A stretch of DNA of 64,000 nt. It comes from Erythroxylum novogranatense (lineage: Eukaryota; Streptophyta; Magnoliopsida; Malpighiales; Erythroxylaceae). Made by a program: the position numbers and the translations under genes. The notes beneath the pieces were generated by a model. It made no database searches and was not told where the DNA came from. It was given only the letters and a program-made list of their open reading frames with translations. Shown piece by piece: positions 1 through 11,842 of the stretch (its first letter is position 1; each line of letters begins with the position of its first letter). The stretch covers positions 22,909,300-22,973,299 of the forward strand of contig CM057231.1 in assembly GCA_029891385.1 (NCBI GenBank), in the 5' to 3' direction.

Positions 1-1705
1 ATATACCAAATACCTCAAGTTTATATAGAAAAGTTATCTCACACAGTAAATATAAGTTACTCATTCTGTAGCACCCCACTCCCGACAAGACCCGAACCCG
101 ACATCTACGGTGATATCCGAGCCCGTGCCCCGCGAGGGTGGCGTACTAAAACACTCAATACCTTTTTAAATCTCGTTATAACATTTTTCTTTTCTTTTTC
201 CCCTTTTTAAAACAGTTGAGTGCGGAAAACGATAATCAATCTGGGCCCGATTTAATATGAAAACATTTTTCAAATATGAACAATTCAGTCATTAACTAGC
301 ACTCAATAGTGCTCAGTCATCATGTACATATAGAAATGTATGACCCAACTGGGCCCAATGCCATTTCTAAACATTTCAGTAATACAATACAATGACACAT
401 AGACAAATGGGGCCCACTTAATAAACTCACTACACTAATGCAGATGTGACGACACCGATCCCGACCCTGACCTTCACTTGAATCCTGCGCAAACATACTC
501 CCGTTTTACTAACGGGTACTCTTCAATTCTGAAAAATAGATGCAATATTGGGTGAGTTTGCGAACTCAATGAGAAACCATCATCGATGGTCCACCCAACT
601 CATGCATTCACAATCATATACATATAATACATGTAGCATTTACAGAATATCACATGCAATTTCTTTATTCACATCTCTCACTCATTTGCAAATAATTTAC
701 ATTTTCAATCACCATACACATATGCAATGTACATGTGACACTTTCATTTTCTTTTCGTTGTTGTGACCGTGCTTTGAAATCATTTACGCTGAGCGGTGGC
801 TCTCAAATCGCTGGGCATGATATGCCCTGCGGTGAGCCTAAGGCTCTATCAATCGTTGGACCCGAGGTCCTGCGCGTTAAGCTTAAAGCTCTCATATACG
901 TTGGGCGTGATTCGCCTCGATAAGCCCAAAGGGCGGCATAAAGGTATCGAGCCTGTGGCTCTGCATACGTTGGCACCACCGGTCACAACTACCATTATCT
1001 GATCATTCAGTGATGCATGAATGCATGTGTCACTTCCCAATTTCAGTCATTTACGTTCCAATCATTTTCGCTAATGCATTTACAATTTAATTCATTCATG
1101 CATTCATACATATTTACTCATCTTTGCACTTCAATATCATAATCAAATATTTCAACACCCATGGTCCAAATCAATCAAATCAATCACACATCTATCCTTC
1201 GCGCTTCCTCATGGCAATCAATGCATATAATTAATAAACACATAAGGTGAGAAACCAACTAGGTTATTTCACCGCACTTCCGAAGCTACCACTGGAAGTC
1301 CCAATATCGTCTGTGGAATGTTGATCCATCGGAACCTCTATATCAAATCAAATAAATCACACATTACCAATCATGCCAAATTCAATAATCAATAGCAATT
1401 TCGATAAATACTATACATGTTATGACTTTCCCGATTCAATTCCCGAATTTCTCAATTGGATCACTCTCACTCTAGTCCATAACAATTCCAGATCTCATTT
1501 ATCAATTTACAAATTTCCATACTCTAAGATCACATTTCAATTAGAATCACAATCACTAATCGTTTACCACTCAATTTTCGATAATCATCAAATTCAATTC
1601 CTATTCTCTCAAATGCCATTTTGATCCATAACCAATCCAAATTACATCCCAAAATTCTCCAATTAAAAAAACCTCAATAATCAACTTTTCGGAAACAGTC
1701 TCCCT

Positions 1706-1919
1706 CGTCATGACGATAATCCATTGTTCGTCAGAACGACGTCATTGTTTCGTCATGACGTGCGGACTAAGCTCGCTTCGTCATGCACAAGCTCCACTCG
1801 TCGCGCAAGCGGTCGATACAACCCATTCGTCATGACGCATTTAATTAAAAATCAATTATTCGTCATGACGCATGCGAAGTTAAAGGGCTCGCCATGGCGG
1901 TTCATCACACGTCATGACG
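1706..1919. repeat. Cluster of perfect 10-bp palindromes in the solo LTR
   Basis: CGTCATGACG occurs exactly five times (1706, 1751, 1828, 1861, 1910), and a different palindrome, CGCCATGGCG, sits at 1890. Each CGTCATGACG is two TGACG words in inverted orientation. TGACG is the known core of as-1-type sites bound by plant TGA bZIP factors, so a role in LTR transcription is possible but not shown. The GC content is clearly above that of the surrounding LTR. Confidence 0.9.
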
Positions 1920-2188
1920 TCTCAACCCGTAAACTCGTCCAAACCCGAAATTCATCCGATATTTCGATCTAACTCATTCAAATCCATTCTAAACACTCTC
2001 AATCAGTTTTAAACCTTAAACTCAACTTATTCCTAACCTCAGATCATCATTTAAACCATCTTTTATCAAAAACCCAAATCAAAACCAACGAAAACCCTAT
2101 CATCGCAACTTTCCAAATTTCTAACCAATTTCTTACTCAAATCAATGATCAAATGAAACGATTTAAGGCATAAACACATAGAAACTTA

Positions 2189-2196
2189 CTTGATTC
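2189..2196 (-). promoter_or_regulatory. Splice-donor-like site in the solo LTR
   Basis: The minus strand reads CAA|GTAAGTTTC here. Comparable donor-like words occur at matching places in the other Gypsy LTRs of this window (9647 minus, 17270 plus, 32311 plus, 41342 minus, 43082 plus, 50130 plus, 55053 minus). Whether it is ever spliced cannot be seen from DNA. Confidence 0.35.
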
Positions 2197-2896
2197 AACC
2201 TACCAACCTTCGAAAATCTTTCAAAAACTCCAAATCGCAAGATGCTCACCCACGATCGTCGATGATGAAACAAACGTTTAAACTTATATATATATATATG
2301 AGCGTTAAAGGCTTGTTTGGCAATTTAGTTGCCACAAGTCCAAACTTAGAGTCTATCAGTCTAATTCTTATTCTATTTTTCTCCCAATTTTGCAATAACC
2401 ATAACTAATAAATCCTGAAATTATAATCCCAATTGTTTCATATCAATTTCCAATCAATCTCGCATTCAAATCTAATTAATCACCATCGAGCAAATTTTTC
2501 TGTTCGGATCCATTACTCTAAAAATCCCAGAAAAGTTCCCATAAATTCACAAAATTAGCAAATACCCATTCCTATACTCATATTCCACTTTCCATTCCTC
2601 TAAATTCCATTTTATTCCAATTCCATATTCAAAACCTAATTTATACACTTATTACTAAATTTCCAATTTTCACAACCAATTCTCATCTGTACAATTATAA
2701 CCAATTTCCGATACACAATCAATTCGGGAATTGTCATACATGTATGTACATATATATATATATACTTGTGCAAATAATAATCATACCGATATCTATAAAA
2801 ACAATAATGCATGCACAATGTCACATTTGCCTGTACCCAATTCTAACCTGATCCAAATTACTGACATACCCGTCACTCCGGTAACGGGATGTTACA

Positions 2897-3478
2897 CATT
2901 CACTTATCTAGAGACGTATAGTGTTGAACATAGTTTAGTGCATATCTATATACTAAACTGAAAATTAAGCCTATGTCTAGTTTTATCAGTATGATCTAAA
3001 GTCAATGGGTTCGGTCTGAATTGACTAAATTTTGAGTCACGTTAGGAATGTTTTTTAAAAACTTTTAGGCTTTGGGTTAGGGTTAGACTTGTGCTCCATA
3101 GCTTTGTTCAATGTAAAGTTTGACTATATATAAAAATTCCCATCTGCCCTAGACCCGTAAACTCCTCTCTTCTTCTTTTTTTATCACTATCGACACCCTT
3201 AACTTCTCTTTGGTTGTCTTTTTTTATAAGACTATACATATTTCATGGTTCTCACTTCTTTCATATCTTTTTTTTGACCATTTTATCAAAAAGTTGTCTA
3301 CTTTTTCACGTACTCTTTTAACATTGGTAGTGAATCACAGTGCATATCTCTTTATATTTTTAAGCTTGCATCTTTCTCATTATCTTGAAGTTTTAGAGTG
3401 AGAAGAGAAAGTATAAAGATGTGAGTATCTTTTAGAAGCAACACAAGAGACAGGATCTTAATTTGGATTTTGAACTCA
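2897..3478. repeat. Duplicated low-copy segment, copy 1 (continues 1-66)
   Basis: Positions 1-66 and 2897-3478 together align end to end with 4594-5252. The match runs through the words TTATCTCACACAGTAAATAT, CACTTATCTAGAG, GACTATATATAAAAATTCCC and AAAAAGTTGTCTACTTTTTC. Copy 1 is split by the solo LTR at 67-2896. A TATATATAAAA word followed by a pyrimidine-rich CTCTTCTTC stretch looks like a promoter and leader, so the unit could be an old LTR, but no terminal TG/CA, primer site or polypurine tract was found. The short open frame inside both copies has no recognisable protein. Confidence 0.75.
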
Positions 3479-4593
3479 AATAAAGAGTATCTATCTTAAT
3501 TATAATAAAAGGTAAAAAGAAAAATAAATAAGTTATCAAGAACATATTTTTACAATAAAATGACATGGAAAAGCGAGAACTATATAGAAAAAAGAGGAAA
3601 AGGTTTGAAATCTAAACAACACAAGCGAGATCTTATTGCTTTCTTAATGATAAATTATTTTCTCAAAGATAAATTATACATCTCTAAACTCTATCCAAGT
3701 AGTTAAAAGGTATTCTACATAATTAGCTCAACAATGATTAAAATGAATATCCCTCCACTATGCACTTTATAAATGGGAAAATATAATCGATATAAGCATA
3801 AATTATTATATTTAAGAGCCAATGTTTAATAACTTGATTAAAGGTGATGAGGTATGTCTGTGAATTTCTTCATCATGTAAGATACTAACTTTAAGTTTAT
3901 AAGGATGAATCATAAAATTAAAAGGTAAGTATTTACCACTAGTGCCAATCTGTTATTTCATCCCATTATTTGACAATAATATTTACAAGGTAGTATAATG
4001 GTTGACTAAAGAATTACTTCCCAATCCCATCGGTGAAGAAAATATAATAATAAAACTAGATTATGTCGAATTAAGATTGATCTTATATATTCTTAATACA
4101 TTTCTATCCTTCTAGTTAACAAATCTGAAAAGTAAATCATGCTTTTATATATAATGAGGAAAAATTAGAGAAATACCCATATGTATATGAGATAAATGCA
4201 TAAAACAACTCTATAATTATACTCTTTAAACTTAGGTAGATAACTAATATTTTAAAAATATGAAAAGATTAACAATTCAATAACATAATTAATTTCTCTT
4301 TGTTACACTAAGAAAAAAATTGCTTCCCAATTAACATAGTTGAATATTACTTGGATTTATCAAAGTAGGAATTAGTATTATCTGATGTCAATTTTTTGGT
4401 AAGTATATCCTCTAATCTAAACTTAGAAGAAATAAGGATCATAAAGCAACTCTTATTATTTTAGGTGTCTTAAAGTTGGAAAACTCTACTTTTAAGGTTT
4501 AAATTTTAGGGATCCACACCAGTTGCCTATATGGGAATACCATGATTATGTGCAAAATATACCATTTATCGATGCATACTATAATAGGGCTCA
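3479..4593. other. AT-rich stretch with nothing recognised
   Basis: There is no open frame of useful length, no LTR terminus, primer site or polypurine tract, and no protein motif on either strand. It lies between the two copies of the duplicated segment and may be ancestral host DNA or a very old repeat. Confidence 0.6.
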
Positions 4594-5252
4594 ATATACC
4601 CAATACCCCGAGTTTATATAGAAAAAGTTATCTCACACAGTAAATATAAGTTACTAATTCACTTATCTAGAGGCACATAATGTTGAACATGGTTTAGCGC
4701 ATATCTTTATATTAAATTGAAAATTAAGCCTAGGTCTAGTTTGATCAGTATGACCTAAAGTCAATGAATTCGGTCTGAATTGACCGAATTTTGAGTCCCG
4801 TTAGGAATTGTTTTTAAAAAACTTTTAGGCTTTGAGTTGGGCTCGAGCTTGTGCTCCATAGCTTGGCTCAGTATAAAGTTTGACTATATATAAAAATTCC
4901 CATCTACCCTAGACTCGTCAACTCCTCTCTTCTTCTTTATCACGATTGAGACCTTTAAGTTCTCTTTGGTTGTCTCTTAGTATATATCTTCTTTTCTCTC
5001 TTTTGTTTTTCAACTATATATATTTCATAGTTCTCACTTATTTTATGTCTTTTTTTGACCACTTTATCAAAAAGTTGTCTACTTTTTCATGTACTCTTTT
5101 AGCATTGGTAGTGAATCGTATTGCATATCTCTTTATATTTTTAAGCTTACATCTTTCTCGTTATCTTGAAGTTTTACAGTGAGAAGAGAAAGTATAAAGA
5201 AGTGAGTATCTTTTAGCAACAACAACAGAGACAGGATCTTGATTTGGATTTT
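4594..5252. repeat. Duplicated low-copy segment, copy 2 (empty site)
   Basis: This is the uninterrupted counterpart of 1-66 plus 2897-3478. At the point where copy 1 carries the solo LTR it reads AGTTACTAATTCACTTATC without any insert. The last 100 bp (a GCATATCTCTTTAT...GAGAAGAGAAAGTATAAAGA block) recur in diverged form at 5253-5350. A third, weaker echo of the left end (TTAATATATCCAATACC...AAGTAACACC) lies at 5710-5820. Confidence 0.75.
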
Positions 5253-5834
5253 GGAGTGGGTATCTCTTTATGCTTTTAGGTTTGCATCTTTATCACTGCT
5301 TTAAAGTTTTTTAGAGAGAAGACACCATATAAAGAAGTAGGTATATTTTGGAAGTAGCCAAAAAGATAGAATCTAGGTGGATTTGGTGATAGAGAGTGGT
5401 CTTGTTGGGTCAGCGAGGGGTTAGGGTAATTTAGGCTTTAGTCTATCCAAAACTTGATTAGCCTCGAGTAGTATAAGCCATGTCTGATCGAGATTTAGAC
5501 TAGTTTTAGGTTACAATCTAAGATGTAGGGTTAGCCTAGACCAATGATAATCTTGATATGACTTAGTCCATTTTTATCCTTATAAATAGTGTCAAGTAAA
5601 TGTTTTTCTTGGATACGATTGACTACACACTTGTCTACTTAACTGCAATCCTCTTAGGTTATTTGAAGGGACATTATAAAGGACACAATTTAATAAAAAG
5701 AATACAATAGCTTATTATATACTATTCCAAAACTTAATATATCCAATACCATAAGTGTGTATAAAAAAATACTATTACTCTTAAAAAATACTATTACTCA
5801 TTAAAAATAAGTAACACCTAAACTTATTTGGAAA
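5253..5834. other. Unassigned region with diverged repeat echoes
   Basis: It holds a decayed 100-bp echo of the end of the duplicated segment (5253-5350) and a weak copy of its beginning (about 5710-5820). Between these I see no gene, LTR end or motif. Confidence 0.5.
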
Positions 5835-6905
5835 TACCAAAACTGAGTATTTTCTGAACTTAGCATATAGCTAGTGCTCTCGTGGGGTCTGTAATACTAT
5901 CCAAAGGTGTTCTACATGCTCCTCATTATTGCCTGAGTAAACCAATATGTCATCAATAAAAATGATCACAAACTTATCTAGGTACTCTTAAAACACCCTA
6001 TTCATCAAATCTATAAAAGCTACTGGTACATTCGTTAATCCAAAGGGTATAACTAAAAATTTATAATGCCCCATACCTTGTCCTAAAGGCAGTTTTGTAA
6101 ACATCCTTGTTGTAGACTTTCAACTAATGATAACCTAATCTTAGACCAATCTTTGAGTAAACCTTGGATTCTTGTAGCTGATTAAACAAATCATCAATAC
6201 TTAGGAGTCAATATTAGTACCAAACTGTCATTCTATTTAGTTATCTGTAGTCGATACACAACTTTAAACTCCCATCCTTCTTTTTTACAAATAGGATTGG
6301 ATCCCCAATGGAGAAGTGCTAGGTCTCACGAAACCCTTATCTAACAATTCCTCCATTTGGACTTTCAACTCCTTTAATTATGTTGGAGCCATTTTGTACA
6401 AAGTAACTGAAATTGGTTACGTTTCTGATGGTAAATCAAACTCTATTACCTTATCTGGGGGTACTCCTAGAAGATCCTTTGGAAACATGTCGGGAACTCT
6501 TTGACCACCTAAATTTCTCCTAGTTAAACCTCATCATTATTCTGTTTAATCATGTAAGCTAGATATCCCTGGCATCCTTTACGGAGCATTCTACTAGCTA
6601 CCATAGAGATCATGATACTAGTAAGAAGAACTTTCCATATCCCACAAAATATCACCTTTGATTTCCCTATTTGACTCAGCCTAACCTCCTTGTTAAAATA
6701 ATCCACCATCACTCAATGTCTGGATAACCAATCCATTTCGAGAATAACATCAAAATCCTAGATATCTAATATGAATGGGCTTATCGGGAAATCCTTACCC
6801 TTAATCAGTATTCTACTATCTATAAACACTCTTTTAGCTAAGAGTAAGTTTCTAAATACAATGGAAACTACTACCCTAGCATCTAATAAATGAGGCTCGA
6901 CACTC
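5835..6905 (-). pseudogene. Ty3/Gypsy pol fragment: protease end and reverse transcriptase
   Basis: Read on the minus strand from 6905 down, it first shows protease-to-RT linker words: VILEMDWLSRH, then DYFNKEVRLSQIGKSKVIFCG and LLRKGCQGYLAY. RT words follow in order: [84 protein letters not shown], and [19 protein letters not shown]. The catalytic IDD of the YxDD box is present. In-frame stops break it repeatedly (for example after MNRVF, CIDYR and LRLGYH) and the frame shifts. RNase H, integrase and Gag are absent. The right end is cut where a family A LTR piece begins (about 6918). It is a dead Gypsy fragment; the lineage is not resolved. Confidence 0.88.
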
Positions 6906-6917
6906 AATTTCAATCTA

Positions 6918-8425
6918 TAAAAATATTATCCACGAGCTATTTTAGCTCACCTCCTTTCATCCCCATCTCCAGGTATTCGAGCAGGAGATCAGATGAAAGA
7001 CTATCTGGACACAAGTTCGATTTCTGTATGTTTCTGTATTTTGAATAATTTGGATTATGGCTTGGAAAGCCATTAAGGTTCTGAAAATGTTCGACTCATG
7101 ATAGGATTAAGTTATGAAATTGTACATAGATTGGAATTGTATATGGCTAAGGTTATGAATTTGTGTATAACTTTGAGTACGATGTTTTTGAATTATAAGA
7201 TTGTATATTAATATGAATTATGGATTTGGTTAAAATTATAATTGAGTTGTGTACGGATGTTTCTGATTAAAGATTAAAGATTATTGAAATGTTTTAGATA
7301 TAGGACTGTGTTTATCTGCTGAGATCCCGGACGGAGGGTCCGGTAGATTTGGATGATTTGTGTGATGGCTTGGGCATCTTAGAAGTGTTTATTTACCCTT
7401 GCAGGTTTTGGGTTAGGTTAAATGCAGCCGTTGTGCTGCCGAAATTTCGTTAGAAAACAAACTGAAAAGAAAGAAAAATAAGATTTAGATGCTTAAAAGA
7501 TAGATTTTGGAATTTATACGAGTGTTAAGAAGTTTGTTGTGATTCGAGAACTTGATTAAGAATAATTTCCAAGAAAAGGGAAATTATATGACTTGTATGA
7601 GTTTGAGTAAAAACGGATATAACAAAAAAAAATTATGCCGGATTTCGGATCGGTTAGTTTAGGTTTCCAACGCGATAAGTGTATTTGTTCCAACGGATGT
7701 CGGAATTTGTTTCGGTTCGATTGATTATTTCGTTTGTCTCCGCCTTATGATTTGATTCTATTGATTATTCCGATTTGTTATTCGATTCCGATTTGCATTC
7801 GCTTTGCGTTTCGCTATGTTTATTCGATTTGCTTTTGATACATTCACTCCGATTTGCTTCTTTCGATTCTGTATTCGCTTCCGTTCCACTTTTCCGGTTG
7901 GGATCCGGTTCCCGATAAAAAAATTGTGAATTTATGAGATTAAATTAAGGGTGATTAATTTAATCAAAGTGAGTTGGACTATTTTCTGAACATGGTTCGG
8001 TATTTTGAGAAATTATCGATCTGTGATGTTCTGATTGAGGTGATTCTTGAGGCAAAATAAAATTAAGATATGGGGCTACAAGTCATATGAAGAAAGTAAA
8101 TTTCAATTTTTCCCCTAAGATTTTTAATTTATACCGGATTTCGGATCGGTTAGTTTAGGTTTCCAACGCGAAAAGTGTATTTGTTCCAACAGATGTCGAA
8201 ATTTGTTTCGGTTCGATTGATTATTTCGTTTGTCTCCGCCTTATGATTCGATTCGATTGATTATTCTGATTTGTTATTCGATTTTGACTTGCATTCTCTT
8301 TGCGTTTCGCTATGTTTATTCGATTTGCTTTCGATACATTCACTCCGATTTGCTTCTTTCGATTCCGTATTCACTTCCGTTCTGCTTTTTCGGTTGGGAT
8401 CCGATTCCCAGATCGGGTCCCAACA
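6918..8425 (+). mobile_element. 3' part of a family A 5' LTR (truncated, rearranged)
   Basis: It aligns with the last 1.1 kb of the family A LTR at 15347-19845. The shared landmarks are the CCACGAGC / GCTCACC / TTTCATCCCCATCTC module (6925-6975), CTTGCAGGTTTTGGG near 7400, the C-G-rich TTCGATT-type tail, and the terminus GATCGGGTCCCAACA ending at 8425. A primer-binding site follows at once, so this was a 5' LTR. The first three quarters of the LTR are missing, and the tail is duplicated around an inserted LTR segment (see the repeat entry at 7638). Confidence 0.82.
7638..8411. repeat. Direct repeats of LTR tail flanking a 219-bp captured segment
   Basis: 7638-7914 and 8134-8411 are near-identical, starting CCGGATTTCGGATCGGTTAG and running to GGTTGGGATCCG. 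Between them, 7915-8133 is a plus-strand copy of a sequence that belongs about 3 kb upstream in the LTR. It matches 10382-10590 on the minus strand closely, and 16335-16555 on the plus strand. The first tail copy stops before the final GATCGGGTCCCAACA, so the segment joined within the LTR end. Confidence 0.85.
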
Positions 8426-8690
8426 TAGATGGTATCAGAGCCCATTATTAGGATCTTAACTGGGCACATATAATTGATAAGAGTTTGTGATAAAATGGAA
8501 TTAGTGGAAATGTGTTTTTGATGTGTGTGACCCATCATGAATTGGAATTGTAAGAATGTTTTGGTTAAGGTGTCAAATGATGATTTGATTTTAGTAATGT
8601 GTTAAGGACAGTGTGATTGAAATTTCTTGATGATGGGATAAATTGAGTTTGATTATGCACTTGTGAGAATGTGATAAGGAAAGTGTTCAT
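8426..8690 (+). mobile_element. Leader of the truncated family A element
   Basis: This non-coding leader shares words with the interior of the other A element (14845-15346): TGGTATCAGAGCCCA at its start and GTGAGAATGTGATAAGGAAAG near its end. It stops abruptly where minus-strand LTR sequence starts (about 8691). No Gag start is visible. Confidence 0.7.
8430..8443 (+). promoter_or_regulatory. Primer-binding site, tRNA-iMet type
   Basis: TGGTATCAGAGCCC lies 4 bp after the LTR terminus CCCAACA. It is complementary to the 3' end of plant initiator tRNA-Met, the usual primer for Copia and Gypsy reverse transcription. Confidence 0.92.
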
Positions 8691-11562
8691 GAAATTTTCA
8701 AACTTTTCAAATCATTCAAATCTTTCATACATCGTTTCCAAAACCTTCACGGTTGAAAATCTCAAATCCTAATTCCTCATAATTTCAAAACTTTTCACAA
8801 TGTATAAATAAATCGAAAACCTAAATGCATCACATCATAACAAAGCAAAAATCACATAACACAACAAAATGGTTTGGGTTGGTCCAAACGGAACGTACTG
8901 CACATTCCCGCATAGCGGTTATGTGCAGCCGTGAACGTACTGCACATTCCAATCATAAAATCAAACTTATTCAATTTCACATTTTTAAAATCATTCATAG
9001 AATTCGAACTGCATTTTCGTAAAATTTATTTCGAAAGCTAATTTTTCAAACATTTTCATAAACAATAATTTATCAAAAATTTTGCTTCTTAAATTTTCAA
9101 ATATTCATGCTTAACTTAAAATTCAATAAATAAACATACTACCAACCTCGAAATGATGCTAGAAACTCGTCCTGATCATCAATTTGACCAAAGCGTCCTT
9201 TGTTCTTCTACTTTAAAATTACCTAAACATATCCATCCAAAATTCAATATCATCAATAACATGTTTACTCAAATTAAGCTTAGAAAACATCAATTCCCCA
9301 TATCTTCTAGCTATTTAAACCATAAACCTCCAAAATTTCCAAATCACAAAATTGACCTAAACCAATTTATCCAAATTTAACATCATAAAACACAAATTCT
9401 TCAAAATTGGTATCATATTTCACCAATCCATAATATTTTCCATGATTCTAAGCCAATAATTGCCAAAAACCCCAAATTATGAAATTTGGGCATAATCCCT
9501 AATTAATCAATCATCCAAAATTAAACTTCTTCTTGGCATAATCACTTAAATTAATCATAGGAAACTCAATCCCATAGCATCCTTAACCTATTTAAACCAA
9601 AAACTTATCAAAAGATTCAAAATCACAAAACTTCTCTCTTATCTTACCTTTTTCCTCTCCATTTTCGGATTTATTGACTCCATAGCAAGCTTTCATGCTC
9701 TTCCCTTTCTTTCCTCTTGAAAAAGCATCAAAATCCCTTTGGAAATCATCAAAACCAACCTAGCTTTCTTTTTCTCCTTCATCTTCATCTCCTTCAACTT
9801 CACCGAATGCTTCTCTTCTCTTCTCTCTTATTCTTTCTTCTTATTTCTTCTTTTCTCATCTAGAATTTTCGTGCTTCTAGAATTATACGGCAGGCCATCT
9901 CATTGTTAGGTGCCATGTCATTAAAAATTGATTAAAGACCAAAATACCCTTTCATATATGCCTAATTTCCAAATTTGCCCTATACTTTACTTTATGTCAT
10001 GCTCACTTGCGGACATGTTTCGCACTATCAATTTGAAGGAATTTGTCAAAACTTCCTTCTATAGAAATGTTTCTCTATGTCTTAATTTCATAATTCCACA
10101 AGAATCATCCAATTTGGAGCACTATATCAAAAGTTATGCTCAAAACATTTCAGATATGTTCATATTCTAACACATTTTCTATGTACGATTATTTCCATCT
10201 AGAAATTGACATTCTTAAACACAAAATTGAAACTCGATGTCTTCATAACCATTGTAGCCCTATGTCTCTAGTTTAATTCAAAACAAGAATCGCCTCATTT
10301 AGATTACCATAGCAAACGTTATGCTCAAAATACTTTCTGATGTTCCTAAACCAAAACTGCACACTAATCTGAACTTCCATTCATAAATTAAAAATCTTAG
10401 GGGCAAAATTGAAATTTACTATATGCATATGACGTGTAGCCCCATATTTTAATTTTATTTTGTCTCAACAATCACCTCAATCATAGTATCACAGATCGAG
10501 AATTTCTCAAAATATCGAACCATGTTCAGAAAATAGTCCAACTCACTTTGATTAAATTAATCACCCTTAATTTAATCTCATAAATTCAAAAATTTTCCAT
10601 AAAATGAAATTCATTGTCTTAGAAATCCAACGCTTTAAGAATCAACTCAATCGGATGTCGAACGAAGCAATTAGACGCAAAGGATTGAGAGAGGGTCGGA
10701 TTTTAAACAAAATAACAACACTTCCAATATACAAATATAACCCGATTTTTTAAAAATCACAACTCTTGATCCCGAACTCTGAACATTACAAACTTGGTGT
10801 CTATGAAAAGATAAAAGGAAGATTTACAACTTCCATGAAGAACTCAAAAATCAATTTCATCTCTAAAAGGGTCAAAAACCCAATCAAAGGTTCTGTCCTA
10901 ATCAATTTTTCCTAAACAACTTCCAAATTTCAGTCGATCATAACTCCTAGCTCCGATATCAAAAAATTGCAAACTTTATGGTGTCGGAAAGATTGATATA
11001 CAAGCTATAGCTTTCATTAAGGCCACTTTCTCTAATTCAGACTACAACCTTAAGGCGATTTGCCTCAAAACATAGCACACGTAAAATTAACCTATGAACA
11101 TTTTCAAAACACAAAGCAAAATACACTAACTTCGAAAAATCATAACTTTCACTCCCGATATCGAAAAATTTCATACTTTATGGAGACAGAAAGCTTTTAA
11201 TAGACACTACAAGTTTCCAAAAGACCATTTTCTCAAATTTTGCCTCAAACAAAAAGTCTACTCTCAAGTCAAACTTGAGATCACTATTCATCCTCAAAAG
11301 TCAAACTTTCTAAATTCTTCAATTTTTCACACTTTTTCTTTTTAATTCTAGCTTTTTAACTTTATTTAAATCAACTCATCCACTTGAACTTTCATAAGCT
11401 ATACAAATTACCACAAAAATCAAAATTATCCAAAACCTAATAATTCTTTTCTCATGAAATTTTTTAAAGCACAAATACCTTTATTTCACAATACTTACGT
11501 AAAACCACTCATTTAATTTCACTTAATATTTCTCAATTCCACTTAAAAATCAGGGTCCAACA
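8691..11562 (-). mobile_element. 5' part of a family A LTR, minus strand, truncated
   Basis: On the minus strand the LTR starts TGTTGGACCCTG at 11562 and follows the same order as the LTR at 15347-19845: a CGATATCGGAA-type block, a TCCGATTGAGTTGATTC block (about 10630), a GGGGCTACA block (about 10435), a purine-rich leader ending in AAG|GTAAGAT (9647), GAG|GTTGGTAG (about 9147), and the module with GGAACGTACTGCACATTCCC (8880-8955). The last 1.1 kb is missing. No polypurine tract precedes the start, so it was a 5' or solo LTR. It is close in sequence to the captured segment at 7915-8133. Confidence 0.8.
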
Positions 11563-11627
11563 ACTTTTACAAGCTACAAGAGTTAATTTTATAATTTTAG
11601 TATTAAATAATCTGCACACTACCAAGA

Positions 11628-11842
11628 TGTGACCACTCTAAAGGAGCTAAGATCAAATGGGAGAAAATATGTTGGAAAAGTCAGGAAGGTGGATTAGGAT
11701 TTATTCAATCTAAATGTTTTAAATAATCCAAATGGCTCAAATAATTTAGAGGCTTTTTAATGATAAGGCATCTCTTTAGAGCAAATGGATGAATGAGTTT
11801 TATTTAAAGGATTCCACCTTATGGCAAACTACAAAAAATAAA
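11628..11842 (+). pseudogene. LINE (non-LTR) ORF2 C-terminal fragment
   Basis: The plus strand encodes KGAKIKWEKICW, EGGLGFIQSK and, after a frame change, FNDKASL-stop-SKWMNEFYLKDSTLW. This is the WxxxCxPKxEGGLGxR ... LWxKWVxxxYLKxxSxW signature downstream of the RT domain in plant L1-type ORF2 proteins, where the zinc-binding RVT region begins. Several in-frame stops are present, one of them TAG where Trp is expected. Only about 70 codons remain. It is cut on the right by the LTR that starts at 11843. No poly(A) tail or other LINE sequence is seen. Confidence 0.72.

Larger units (their letters stand above)
67..2896 (-). mobile_element. Solo LTR, Ty3/Gypsy chromovirus type, 2.83 kb
   Basis: The block begins TGTAGCACCCC and ends GGGATGTTACA, and is bounded on both sides by the 5-bp duplication CATTC (62-66 and 2897-2901). 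The related segment at 4594-4665 is the same flank without the insert, so both ends are confirmed by an empty site. On the minus strand it starts TGTAACATCCC and ends GGTGCTACA, the usual form of long plant chromovirus LTRs. Its internal order also matches the minus-strand LTRs further right, hence the minus call. No primer site, polypurine tract or coding remains lie next to it, so it is a solo LTR left by LTR-LTR recombination. Short open frames inside it are chance. Confidence 0.85.
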
